Assembly: GCA_030407315.1 (NCBI GenBank)
Contig: JALQPE010001992.1
Coordinates: 17,917-81,916, forward strand
Reading direction: 5' to 3'
Origin: Asparagopsis taxiformis
Taxonomy: Eukaryota > Rhodophyta > Florideophyceae > Bonnemaisoniales > Bonnemaisoniaceae
Length of the DNA: 64,000 bases
A model generated the notes under the pieces. The model was not told the DNA's origin. It was given only the letters and a program-made list of their open reading frames with translations, and did not search any database. This document shows, piece by piece, positions 42,743 to 52,326 of this stretch. Made by a program: the position numbers and the translations under genes. Every line of letters begins with the position of its first letter. Positions within the stretch are counted from its first letter, which is position 1.

Positions 42743-43401
42743 TGTCATACCACGCGGTGGTCTGCCCTGGTGGGGTCGTGTCAACATCCTATTGGATGAC
42801 CCCGGGTCGGGACTGACCAATAGAAACAGCCTCGCTGTATCTCGCCCAAGTCAAGGGAATGGACCCACTGGGACAATTAAAGACCCCACAAGGGGCAAAT
42901 TTTAACTAAGCTGACTCAGCTAACTTTACACTGTAACATTAACAGTTGGTGATCTCGCAGGCTTCCGCAGTCGCCATAATCAGGGATCTGATTGGTGCAC
43001 ATAAGGATATTTATTCCTAACTGTCTACCTACCCTAACTGTTTACAGTAACTTAGACTAGTATAAAACGCCTCTGGATTAGCCAGAGTGCTTAACCTTTT
43101 AGAGGTAACGTAAACTCACGTGGAATTTACGACTCCACTGAACAGTGTTTGCATTGCTCTATTCCATCCTTCCAGGACGAATTAGCTTTAGCTATACAGC
43201 TCGACGGGTTACGTCTTTCGCTCCATCAATACGCACTTCGTGCGTGAGCACCCCCAACCTTCACCCGGCATTACCGGAAGACCTTTCGTGGTATACACGC
43301 CATTGGCGGTTGACGCAAGATTCGCTTGCTCTACCACGCTACCGAAGCTCGGGACACCTGTAGGGTGGTTTTGCCGCTTTGCGGATTTTCTACCTACTAC
43401 A
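42743..43401 (+). mobile_element. 5' LTR (659 bp) of the outer element
   Basis: Runs from TGTCATACCAC to CCTACTACA, TG...CA ended, and matches the LTR at 15800-16457. The next bases are the primer-binding site. Confidence 0.9.
43061..43067 (+). promoter_or_regulatory. TATA box in the outer LTR
   Basis: TATAAAA in the context ACTAGTATAAAACGCCTCTG; the corresponding TATAAAA is at 16118-16124 in the other LTR. It is the likely promoter for the genomic transcript. Confidence 0.6.
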
Positions 43402-43402
43402 T

Positions 43403-43419
43403 TGGTCTCTCGACCTAGA
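43403..43419 (+). other. Primer-binding site of the outer element
   Basis: TGGTCTCTCGACCTAGA begins one base after the LTR, with the TGG expected to pair with a tRNA CCA end. The identical 17-mer serves the inner element. I could not name the tRNA. Confidence 0.75.
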
Positions 43420-43517
43420 ATCTTACCGACATCTTAGCCGACCGGCGACACACCGAAACCACTCAAGAAGAGTAAACTAGTCGTGAGACGTGAGCTCATT
43501 GAACAAGAGTAGAAGTG

Positions 43518-44564
43518 ATGCCATCGGACAAGTCTCCGGAATATTCTGACTCCGAGTCAGGCCCTAACGGGGGAGGTTCAAACGAAGAATTCGTCACTGA
43601 GGAAGGAGTCTTCCGACTTATGCATGAACATGCAGACAAGATTCTCAATGATAAATTGAAAGAGATGCGCGACGAGATCAGCCAAGCTGTTGAGGACACC
43701 CTCGATGATAGACACGGCGATCTCGGCTCAACTCTCGTGGATCACACGATTGATTTGCTTGCACCCAAGCTGAAAGCCATTTGCCACGAAGTGGGAGATG
43801 AGAAAGAAGTAGAAGTCTTCTCGGGGACGTGGAAGTCTATCCGTGTGGATTTTCTACAACGGGTTATCCGGCTTGAGAAGAAGGTCACCGACCTACAAAG
43901 GAGAAGCTACGCTAGTTCTTCTTCCGATCATCAGCACCAAGGGCTGTGGAATCAACAAGACGGCACTGCCGAGAACAGCGTAGCTGTGGAAGCCGAGAAG
44001 CTCGACAAAGTCGTTGACGTCACCAGACGTTTGTCGGATCGAGTGGATTTACTCAGCGAGTCTCTCGCCCGTCCGGTACCAAGTCGAAATCCCAACGTGA
44101 GTGACCCAGTCTTTGGGTTTGGTGATACACCTTCGAATCCATTCGAAACAGAAGAAGGACCCTTGGAACCAGGCTTAACTCCTTTAAGAGCCCGCGAACC
44201 CGCGTTCGATCGTGTAGTATCCTACCGGTATTACCGGTTACAAGACAAGTCGTCATCGACAGAAGCTCCGAACGGAAAGAGTAGAAGTCTCTACAAGATA
44301 ACGGAAAAGATCCGGAACTTCAATGCGTCCTTGACGCCGTTCAATGGAACGCAATCCATCGATATACTTCGATTCCTTGCGGAGTACCAAGATGCTTGTG
44401 ACTCCTGCGGAGTATCAGAAGGAATAGCAACAAAGTTGCTACGTTATTTCCTTGAAGGAGATGCGCAACGATTCATCGCGTCCGAATCTCGGAAAAGGAA
44501 GTTGCTAAATCAACTGCACCAGCAGATAACGTGGCCACAGGCCGTCCATGCTTTACTTTCTCGT
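43518..44564 (+). pseudogene. Outer element gag, N-terminal part (split by insertion)
   Basis: 349 codons from the ATG at 43518 (an in-frame GTG precedes it). The N-terminus is acidic and Ser-rich, followed by coiled-coil segments (about 30-70 and 110-135) and the capsid-like region starting near residue 260 (FNGTQSIDILRFLAEYQDAC). The frame is cut after codon 349 by the inner LTR; the few further in-frame codons to 44660 belong to the LTR. The frame resumes exactly at 55440. Confidence 0.85.
44560..44564 (+). other. Target-site duplication, left copy (CTCGT)
   Basis: CTCGT precedes the inner element and recurs at 55435-55439. Removing the element and one copy restores the outer gag frame. 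Confidence 0.95.
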
Positions 44565-45224
44565 TGTGGAACCACGTTAGTTCTAGAAGTAGCTGGTACG
44601 AGCCACGGACACGCTGTCCTTAACGAAACGAAACGAGCAGTCCACCCGCTGGTGTTTTGACTGTATTGTTAGGTAGGAAGGTAGAGTGGTTAGCGAGTAG
44701 ACACGAGCGTCACGACGCAACAATCCACGCGAGGATTACGTTAGCACACGAGGTGGTACGTCACCGGAGGCGCTCTCGACCAAGCCCGGAGGCACTACAC
44801 GCAATCAGCCTTACGTGCGGCGATGGGTAGGGAGTACGCAGCTCGACGGAGACGAAGCCTCGTTAGGCAAAACGTAAACGTAAACGTAGAAGTCAGTCGT
44901 AGACTAGAGCCGTTGCTCGATCGTTGTCTTGTCCCCTTTCCCTCCCGGCACGATGCCAATACCTATATGGCCACGATGGCATCGCTTTACAGTGTAAACA
45001 CTGTTCGTAACGTCCCCGAATGGGAAAGGACCTTGTGGGTCACACGTAGGGACCCGTTGGTCCGTTGGCCGTTGCCAATACGTTCGTTGCACACGTGTGC
45101 AGGTTGCGCGCGCGCATGCGCCAGCAATGTTCGTTCATTGCTGTCGCCGGTCGTATCCGCCGAGATTCGAATTCCGCGGAAAAACGTAAATATTTGCAAT
45201 TTCGGAATTGCCACGTATACTACA
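44565..45224 (-). mobile_element. 3' LTR (660 bp) of the inner element
   Basis: Read on the minus strand it begins TGTAGTATACGTGGC and ends TTCCACA. It is one base longer than the other LTR (CCTTAACG versus CCTTACG). Confidence 0.95.
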
Positions 45225-45240
45225 CAGCCCCACCCCCACA
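45225..45240 (-). other. Polypurine tract of the inner element
   Basis: Minus-strand TGTGGGGGTGGGGCTG lies directly against the 3' LTR, the place where plus-strand DNA synthesis is primed. Confidence 0.8.
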
Positions 45241-47736
45241 CGTGGACGTCCCGGCCACGCGAGGCCCTTCAGGACGCGCCTGAGACACGGGGCCGTGGCG
45301 CCTTTTCGGGTACAACTGCGGACGTGGCAGTTGTCCCGAAAAATCTCGTTTAAACGTACGCGGCCCGGTTGGCTGATCGAATCGCCACGGCGCCGGAGCG
45401 CGCGCGTGCGCTCCGGCTCTTTCGTAATCATCGCGGCCCGCCCGTTGGCATCGTTCCGTGGTTAGTCGTAGGCCTCGTAGGCTTTTAGCATCGAGCTGCT
45501 TCGTAAACCTTCGTTTGTTTCTTTGCGTAATCGCATGGCTCCGTTGAGCTTCGTAATACGTGTTGGCAGGTCGTCTGCAGCGGGGGAGGGGTTAGCGTTA
45601 AGCCCCTCCCCACAATTTTTTTGTTGTGGCGTCTACCCCGTCGGGTGTCGTAAGGCTTACGTAGCCCGTGCTTCGAGTTCGCGGCGGCGCGTGCCCGTTG
45701 GCAGGTTCGTAACACACGCGATTATTCGGCAAAGCGGCGGCGCGTAGCGGCGGCTTTTCACTGCGAGTGGTACGTTAACCTCGACCGTAGAGCCCGTTGG
45801 CGTGCGTATCATTTAGTAACTAACTCGAAAATCGTTTCCACCGTCGTTTCTCGTTCGGATAACCCCGTCGGGTGTCGAATTTCGTTGAGCATTCGAGCTC
45901 CTTAGCGCGTAGCACATCGGTGCCAATTTTAATTTTGCTCCGATGAGCTTGGCGGAAAATTCGTCGAACATCAGACCGACGCGCACGTGAGTCGGTTTGA
46001 CGTTCTACGCCGTGGCGTGTACGCAGTAATTCGTCGCAGTACGTTGCGGTTTCGTTGACAACGTGGTGGCCGGCGGGCTTGGCTTTTCGTATAGCCGTTG
46101 ACGTCATTAGCGCCGTCGCGCTTCGCGTTGCCGCGGCTTCACGTTGGCCAGTGGCGATATCATTTTGTAACTATCTCGGAGTTCGTTTCCGCCGTCGTCC
46201 CTCGTGCGGATAACCCCGTCGGGTGTCGAATTCCGTTGAGCATTCGAGCTCTCTGGCACGTAGCACGTCGGTGCCAATTTAATTCGCTCCGGTGAGCCGG
46301 ACGAAAAATTCGCTAAGCGTCAGGCCGACTCGCGCGTGAGTTGGCTTGACGTTTCACGCCGTTGCGTGTACGCGGCAGTGCGTCGTGGTTCCCTAGACAA
46401 CGTTTTTGCCGGCGGGCTTGGCTTTTCGTATAGCCGTTAACGTTATTAGCGCCGTCGCGCTTCGCGTTTGCCGCGGCTTCACGTTAGCCGGTGGCGCAAT
46501 CGTTGCGATAGTCCACTTCGCGTGGTAGCGACGTTCGCTGCGGCGTCCGAGGAGCGTTTCGTTAGCTCATTCGTTATGTGGTGTGACGTGCACCTGGGCA
46601 TACGTAATGCTCGCCCTCTACGCCGTTGCGTAATTTCGTTTATTCGCCTTGCGAACCCGACGGGGACGCGATTGACGGGGTCGTTTCGCATGCCCGCGGG
46701 CGTTTGAGGCTGCCTCGTGAGCCAAGTTCGTCGGCAGACGTTGCCTTCAGCTGTGCCGTTTACGTTGGCTACCGCTTGGACGCCGTTGCGTATTCGTGTT
46801 TCGTTACGTGCGTTCGACTGGCCGGCGGGCTTTTCGCTTCCGCGCGTCGTTCGTTATGCCCGCGTGGCAGGACACCGTTGTGTCGTTCCGTGGTTGCCGT
46901 ACGTGGCTACCGCGTTCGGCGTCGTGCCTCACGGTGGCGATACGGTTCGCCGCCCGTCGTCGCGGCCTCGTTGGCTCGTCGTTCGCACGCTTTACTCGCG
47001 CGTTTCGTGCGCTGAGACCCGTTGGTCTAATTCGTCGGCTAACGTATAGCTTCGTTCCGCTTCGTGCGGGAAGTTTCGTAATGAGGCCGTTGCCATCTTC
47101 GTTGGGGACGCGTCCGTCCTACGTCGTTTCTCCGCCTTCCGGCGTCACGTTGCCGTTAGCTCGCGAGCTGTTTGGCGTTGACCTCGTTGGTCGATGCGAC
47201 TCGTTGTCAGCGGCTGTCCACGGGGACGTGCGATGGCTCACGTGACGTGCCAAAATTACGAAATTTTCGGGGCACGCGTGTCCCGAGATTTGGCCGGATT
47301 AGCGCACTGTAATCGGCCCGATGTTTCGTACCGTGCGCCCATGGCCCGCTGGCCCAAGTATAATTTTTCGCGCGAAAAATCTGACGTGTTGTCCGTCCGT
47401 GGCCCGTGGTGTCGTCACCTTTGCCCGTGGGGCGGTCAACACTGTCGAGCCAGTCGTGGCTCTTCACATCGTGTGAATCGTCCGCGCGTGGACTCGTCGT
47501 CCAATCTTTCGTTGGCGCTCGTGCCTCCACCAACGTATGGTGTCGAAAACGAAAAGAGCGACGGCTCTAGCACGCATCGCGCCCCCCCAACGCAAGGGTG
47601 GACGTCCCGGCCACTCGTTGTGCCTTCGCTTCTCGTTCGTGCGGCTCGTCGCCTTCGTTTGTTGCATCGTGCAACGTCGCGCACGCGTGCGCTTAACCCG
47701 ACGCTCGTGTGCGTTTTCGGGGGCCGTCGTGGCCTT
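45241..47736 (-). other. Non-coding 3' internal region of the inner element
   Basis: About 2.5 kb between the pol stop and the polypurine tract with no convincing minus-strand gene. Several plus-strand frames of 110-220 codons are Arg/Val/Ala-rich and look like products of GC-rich, stop-poor sequence. It contains an internal tandem duplication (45837-46497). Confidence 0.6.
45837..46497. repeat. Tandem duplication of about 310-320 bp in the inner element
   Basis: 45837-46155 and 46188-46497 align along their length (shared blocks such as GATAACCCCGTCGGGTGTCG and GGCTTGGCTTTTCGTATAGC), offset by about 350 bp. They have diverged clearly, so the duplication is older than the present insertion and belongs to the family. 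Confidence 0.8.
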
Positions 47737-50700
47737 TCACGTTGTTGCTCGTCGCACGCGTGCGAAGTATCGAGAGACGCTCTCTTCAGATACGTTCCGG
47801 CGGGGCTCCCACGTAGGGGTACGATACCCGACCCACTTCACGAGGAAGTCTAACGTTCCGTCCTCGTTCACGCGGTGGTTGAGTAGGTCGTCTACTACAT
47901 ACGCCGGACCGTCGCGGTTCTTGTCGAGGTCTGCCTCGGTGGCATCGTATGGCTCCGGCGGGGGCGCGTTCGCCGGCGTTGGCGCGTACGCAACGCGGTC
48001 CGAGTTGACACGTTCAACTACGTCTCCTCGTTGGATGACGAACGTTCGTACGTCGTTACGTAGTACGCGGAACGGTCCCAACGCGTGGTTGCCGAGCTTC
48101 GTGCCCTTCGTGGTCCCGTCCGTCGGGTCGATGAATACGTATTCTCCCGCGCGGATGTTTCGATTCGAGACACGGACTCGTTTGTCGAAATTTCGTTTAT
48201 AACGTGCCTGCGCGGCCTTCAGCGTTCGATACGCGTTATCCATCGTTGTGGCGAGCTCACGCACGTAAGTGGCTCGCCCTCCCCCGTCGGGTAGTTCGCG
48301 GTTCGTTACCGACGTGTGTAGCGCCAACGGTGGCGGTGGATTCGTGAGAATCAAATCGAAGGGCGTCGTGCCCGTGCTCGAATGCACATGCGTGTTGTAC
48401 GCAAACGTTAACGCCGATGCGTATCGATCCCAGTCGTTCTGGTTTTCGTTCACGTAATTGCGCAGCATCGCCAGGATCGTCCTGTTGTAGCGCTCCACCT
48501 GCCCGTTCGTTTGGGGGTGGTACGTCGACGTAAAGACGTTCGTTACGCCAATCTCGTTGCAAACGCGCTGGAAGAACTTAGCAGCGAACTGCTTTCCGTT
48601 GTCGCTTATGAGCGTCCGTGGGGGTCCATACGAGAAGACCCACGCGTTGACGAACGCGCTCGCCACGTTGGCGGAATCGATATTTCGTAGAGGTACGACT
48701 CTAGTCAGCTTCGTGAAGCGGTCCGTTATCACGAGGATAAATCGGTTACCACGCGTGGTTTTCGTAAGCGGACCTAGTATGTCGATACATAGGTCTCGCA
48801 ACGGCTCCGTAGCCGGAAATAAACGTAACGGGTTCGTCCGTTTGCGAAGCTTCACGCGGTTCTTCGCACATCCAACGCAGTTTCGTACCGTTGCGTGGAT
48901 GTCGGCGGCCATCGCGGGCCAGTAGTACGTCCTCCGTAGGGTGTAGTACATACGCGTTTGTCCGGGGTGTCCAGCGAGGACGTGGTGGTGCGTTAACTCC
49001 AGCAGCCGCGGCCGTAACGAAGCCGGCACAACGATTTGTGTACGTTCCTCATCGTGAGGGTTCCGGCGTCGGAGTAGGCCATCGTGGCCTTCGAAGAATG
49101 CAGCGTCCTGCGTCTCGGACTGTCGTGTCAGTATCGTTTGACAGAACGCGTCCTCGCGTTGAGCTTCGATAAGCTCGTCCCTCGTAATGGGAAGCTGAAC
49201 GTCAGCTGGTGGCACGCGTGCCGAATCGTCTTCAGCAGCGCGCTGTTCGTCGAGGAAATCCGGTTCCTCGTCGAGAACGTCATCGAGCGACGCGTCGCGG
49301 TTGAACTCGAGTCCCTCGTTGCCAGCCGTCGCGGCTGGTGTTCGTTCGTCACGAGTCTCGTTCGACGGGTCGTCGTGACCCCTGGCATTCGTTGCCTTTT
49401 TACGTACGGACGTCGTTCGTCCTTGCCCATTTCGTGTGGGTTGTCGACGACTGCGAGTCGTCACGAGGACCGCGTCCCCGTACGATGGTACGTCATCGTC
49501 GACGGGTCGACCGTCGTCATACGTAGATATCACACGTGATAAAGCGTCAGGTACCTGGTGCACGCGCCCAGGCCTGTACGTAACTTCGAAATCGAATTCG
49601 GCAACGCGTAGCCTCCATCGTAGTAGTCGTCCGGACGCGTCCGTCAACGTCATCAGCCAACGTAAGGCTTCGTGGTCCGTACGTACGGTGAACCGCTGAC
49701 CCTCTACGTAGGGTCGGAGCGACGTTATCGCCCAGACGACGGAGTAGCACTCGCGCTCGGTCGCCGAGTAACCACGTTCGGTTTCGTTAAGGGTCTTCGA
49801 CCAGTACCCAATCGGCACCCATTCGTTGGGCTTATCTTCGTTTTGCTGCTGGAGCAACGTAGCTCCCAGCTGATACGCCGACGCGTCGGTATCGATCATG
49901 AACGGACGTCCCGCCTTCGGAAGGTGCAATACTGGTGGCGACACCAGTATTGTCTTCAACGTTTCGAACGCATTCGTTTGCGCGTCAGTTGGATTCGTCC
50001 AATCGGGGGAAGCGTCCTTCTTCAACATCGTGTTGAGTGGCCGAGCGATCTCGGCATACGCCTTTACGAAACGGCGGTAAACGTTGGCCGCGCCCAAAAA
50101 CGATCGACATTGCGTCTTGTCTCGCGGGAACGTAGCCGTACGAAAGGCTTCCTTGTTCCGTGCTGCGACGTGCAGCTTCCCTGGGGTAATCACGTGCCCC
50201 AGGTAGTCAACTCGTGGTTGAAAGAACGAGCACTTCGTGAGCTTTAACGTTACTCCCGCTGCGCGTAGCAGGGAAAGCACCTGGTCAACGTGACCCAGGT
50301 GAGACTCGAGGTCTTTCGAAAAGACGATTACGTCGTCTAAGTAGACCAGGCACGATTGCCAACGTACTCCGGAGAGGATGATGTCCAACGTCCGCTGAAA
50401 CGTAGCGGGGGCATTTCGTAGCCCGAATGGCATTCGCACGTAGCGATACGTTCCCATGAAAGACGTAAACGTTGTCTTATCACGGTCCTCGGCGGAGACG
50501 GGCACTTGCCAGTAACCGGCGTTACAATCGAGTGTCGTGAAGATGGCGGCGTCGCCCAACGAATCGAGGCAGTCTTCCATACGAGGAAGCGGGTACGAAT
50601 CAGCGATCGTTTTCGCGTTCAAACGCCTGTAGTCGACACAGAAACGTAAGGATCCGTCCTTCTTCGGCACCAACACGATTGGTGACGCCCATTCGCTGGA

Positions 50701-52326
50701 CGCGGGTTCGATAACCCCTTCGTTGAGCATCTTCGTGATCTGCTCCTCGGCTATCGTACGTAGAGCCGGACCCTGACGATAGGGCATTGAACGTATGGGC
50801 CGCGTGCCCGGTTCGAGTTCGATTCGATGCTCCGTAGCATTGATTTCGCCGAGGCGTCCGCTCGTCCACATTGACGAATGTGTAGCTAGCATCTCGTTGA
50901 TGCGCTTTCGTAAATCCTCGTCGTCGAGGTGCGACAAATCGATTGTCGACTGCCAATCCGTGGCGGGGTCGTTCCCCTTTTCGTTGACCAACGGGTCTGG
51001 CGTTTCGTCGCCCAACCCGTTCGTAGTTGTCCGCGTCGTCGCGTCGACTAGCGGTAGGTTCAAAACCTTCGCGAGGGCTTCGCCGCCCTCACGCTTGAGT
51101 GGGACGATTCCCAACGGGGAGCGTACCGCGTACGCAATCGTCGCGCCTTTCGGCAATTCGCGGTCCTTCTTCGTGAAGTTCGACACGATAATAGAGAACG
51201 TCTCTCTCGGTCCTACGTCGACCACTCCGTTGGCTATGCGCAGCCCATGCCGGAATTGCACCGACGCTTTCGGTTCGAGGAACACGAGTCCGGTCGCATC
51301 CGTCGTCACGTTGACGGTCCGTTGCGACATCGCCGGTACACGCGTGTACTTCGTCAGGCGAACCGAGAACGTTCGGCTCGGCCTATTCGAGGCCGCGTTA
51401 CGCTCGCGGCGTCTCGGGTGTTCCACGTTTGGATTCGTCTCTTCCCCCTCCTCGTACGGAGTCGTCGTATCGCCCTCCGCGATAATGGGTATCGTATCCC
51501 CCCGATGGAGGTCGATTGTCTGCGCTCGACAGCGTATAGCATCGACATGCTTCGACATGAACGACGTACCCATTATAACGGGAACAGCCAGCGTGTTGGC
51601 TACGAAGAATTTTACGCGGAACAGCGAGTTCCCCAACCTGACACGAAGCAGGATGGCGCCTTCGATAGGCAAACGTCGCCCGTTGGCGTCTCCGAGCTTC
51701 GGCAGCTCTTCGTCACGTAGACAGCGGTCGACCCAGTCGTAGGGTAGTAAACTTGTTCGTATCAAGTTGTAGCCGCTGCACGTATCCATCGCGATGGTAA
51801 TCGCCCTCATCACGTTGAGGTCTAGTCCGATCGTTCCGGACACGATATAATGCTTCGACGCAAGTAGGCACGTATGCCCGTCGAGGACCAACGGTTCGGT
51901 CCTGACCGGCGCGCGGTCTACGTCTTCGCTAGCGGTTCGTCGCTTCGTCGTGTGAGCCCGTATGGCTTCTTTTGCGTCGACACGCTTCGTATAAGCCGCG
52001 TGTTTGGCTTTCTCGCGCTCGGAAGCGTCGTGCTTCCGGGTAGCGCGTCTCGCTCGTCTGCGAGGCTTCCTCTTCGTGTGAGGTTCGTTCGTCCCGTCGG
52101 ACTTCGTTTCTTCCCCCACGTCGGGTGTCGTGTGACTCGAGTTGGCCTTCGCGGCCGTGAGCTTTACGTAACTCTCGTTCATCGGTGAGCCTGCGGAGGA
52201 CCAATCATCGACGTCGGTCGTCCCCCTTTTACGTAAGGGTTCAGGCGATGTGGGTGGCTCGTGACCTACATCGCCTGGTCGTTTCCCGGCGCGGGGCCGT
52301 TCGACACGTCGTCGTCGTGAGCCCAC
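47737..52326 (-). CDS. Inner element Pol: protease, RT, RNase H, integrase, chromodomain
   Basis: An open frame of 1529 codons that has no ATG at its start; it overlaps gag by 61 nt in the -1 frame and is expressed by frameshifting. In order: aspartic protease around 181 (DTCSGYNLI, where the family triad is normally DTG), reverse transcriptase with FCVDYRRLN, LDCNAGYWQ and YLDDV (about 660), RNase H (IDTDASAYQLGA), integrase zinc region near 1110-1145 (H..H..C..C), catalytic D, D, E at IDILGP, SDNGKQF and NGQVERYN (about 1179-1273), and a chromodomain at the C-terminus (LDFLVKWVGYRTPTWEPRRN). The chromodomain would direct integration to marked chromatin. Apart from the odd protease triad every catalytic motif is intact. 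Confidence 0.95.
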   Translation of the reverse strand: MGSRRRRVERPRAGKRPGDVGHEPPTSPEPLRKRGTTDVDDWSSAGSPMNESYVKLTAAKANSSHTTPDVGEETKSDGTNEPHTKRKPRRRARRATRKHDASEREKAKHAAYTKRVDAKEAIRAHTTKRRTASEDVDRAPVRTEPLVLDGHTCLLASKHYIVSGTIGLDLNVMRAITIAMDTCSGYNLIRTSLLPYDWVDRCLRDEELPKLGDANGRRLPIEGAILLRVRLGNSLFRVKFFVANTLAVPVIMGTSFMSKHVDAIRCRAQTIDLHRGDTIPIIAEGDTTTPYEEGEETNPNVEHPRRRERNAASNRPSRTFSVRLTKYTRVPAMSQRTVNVTTDATGLVFLEPKASVQFRHGLRIANGVVDVGPRETFSIIVSNFTKKDRELPKGATIAYAVRSPLGIVPLKREGGEALAKVLNLPLVDATTRTTTNGLGDETPDPLVNEKGNDPATDWQSTIDLSHLDDEDLRKRINEMLATHSSMWTSGRLGEINATEHRIELEPGTRPIRSMPYRQGPALRTIAEEQITKMLNEGVIEPASSEWASPIVLVPKKDGSLRFCVDYRRLNAKTIADSYPLPRMEDCLDSLGDAAIFTTLDCNAGYWQVPVSAEDRDKTTFTSFMGTYRYVRMPFGLRNAPATFQRTLDIILSGVRWQSCLVYLDDVIVFSKDLESHLGHVDQVLSLLRAAGVTLKLTKCSFFQPRVDYLGHVITPGKLHVAARNKEAFRTATFPRDKTQCRSFLGAANVYRRFVKAYAEIARPLNTMLKKDASPDWTNPTDAQTNAFETLKTILVSPPVLHLPKAGRPFMIDTDASAYQLGATLLQQQNEDKPNEWVPIGYWSKTLNETERGYSATERECYSVVWAITSLRPYVEGQRFTVRTDHEALRWLMTLTDASGRLLRWRLRVAEFDFEVTYRPGRVHQVPDALSRVISTYDDGRPVDDDVPSYGDAVLVTTRSRRQPTRNGQGRTTSVRKKATNARGHDDPSNETRDERTPAATAGNEGLEFNRDASLDDVLDEEPDFLDEQRAAEDDSARVPPADVQLPITRDELIEAQREDAFCQTILTRQSETQDAAFFEGHDGLLRRRNPHDEERTQIVVPASLRPRLLELTHHHVLAGHPGQTRMYYTLRRTYYWPAMAADIHATVRNCVGCAKNRVKLRKRTNPLRLFPATEPLRDLCIDILGPLTKTTRGNRFILVITDRFTKLTRVVPLRNIDSANVASAFVNAWVFSYGPPRTLISDNGKQFAAKFFQRVCNEIGVTNVFTSTYHPQTNGQVERYNRTILAMLRNYVNENQNDWDRYASALTFAYNTHVHSSTGTTPFDLILTNPPPPLALHTSVTNRELPDGGGRATYVRELATTMDNAYRTLKAAQARYKRNFDKRVRVSNRNIRAGEYVFIDPTDGTTKGTKLGNHALGPFRVLRNDVRTFVIQRGDVVERVNSDRVAYAPTPANAPPPEPYDATEADLDKNRDGPAYVVDDLLNHRVNEDGTLDFLVKWVGYRTPTWEPRRNVSEESVSRYFARVRRATT
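52242..52287 (-). promoter_or_regulatory. Programmed -1 ribosomal frameshift signal between gag and pol
   Basis: On the minus strand the gag codons CCG GGA AAC contain the slippery heptamer G GGA AAC (52287-52281) in the correct phase; slipping back one base gives GGG AAA CGA, which is the pol frame. Three bases later a perfect 10-bp stem forms, CAGGCGATGT (52277-52268) with ACATCGCCTG (52251-52242), around a 16-nt loop that includes the rest of the gag stop region. This is the standard two-part -1 signal known from retroviruses. Confidence 0.85.

Noticed and set aside
44823..45353. 176-codon frame at 44823 and its twin at 55033
   Set aside because: Both start inside the two LTR copies and are identical because the LTRs are; they are LTR sequence, not genes.
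46626..47853. Plus-strand frames of 110-220 codons in the inner element's 3' region
   Set aside because: Arg/Val/Ala-rich, in several overlapping frames, and not matched by any second copy, unlike the antisense gene of the outer family.
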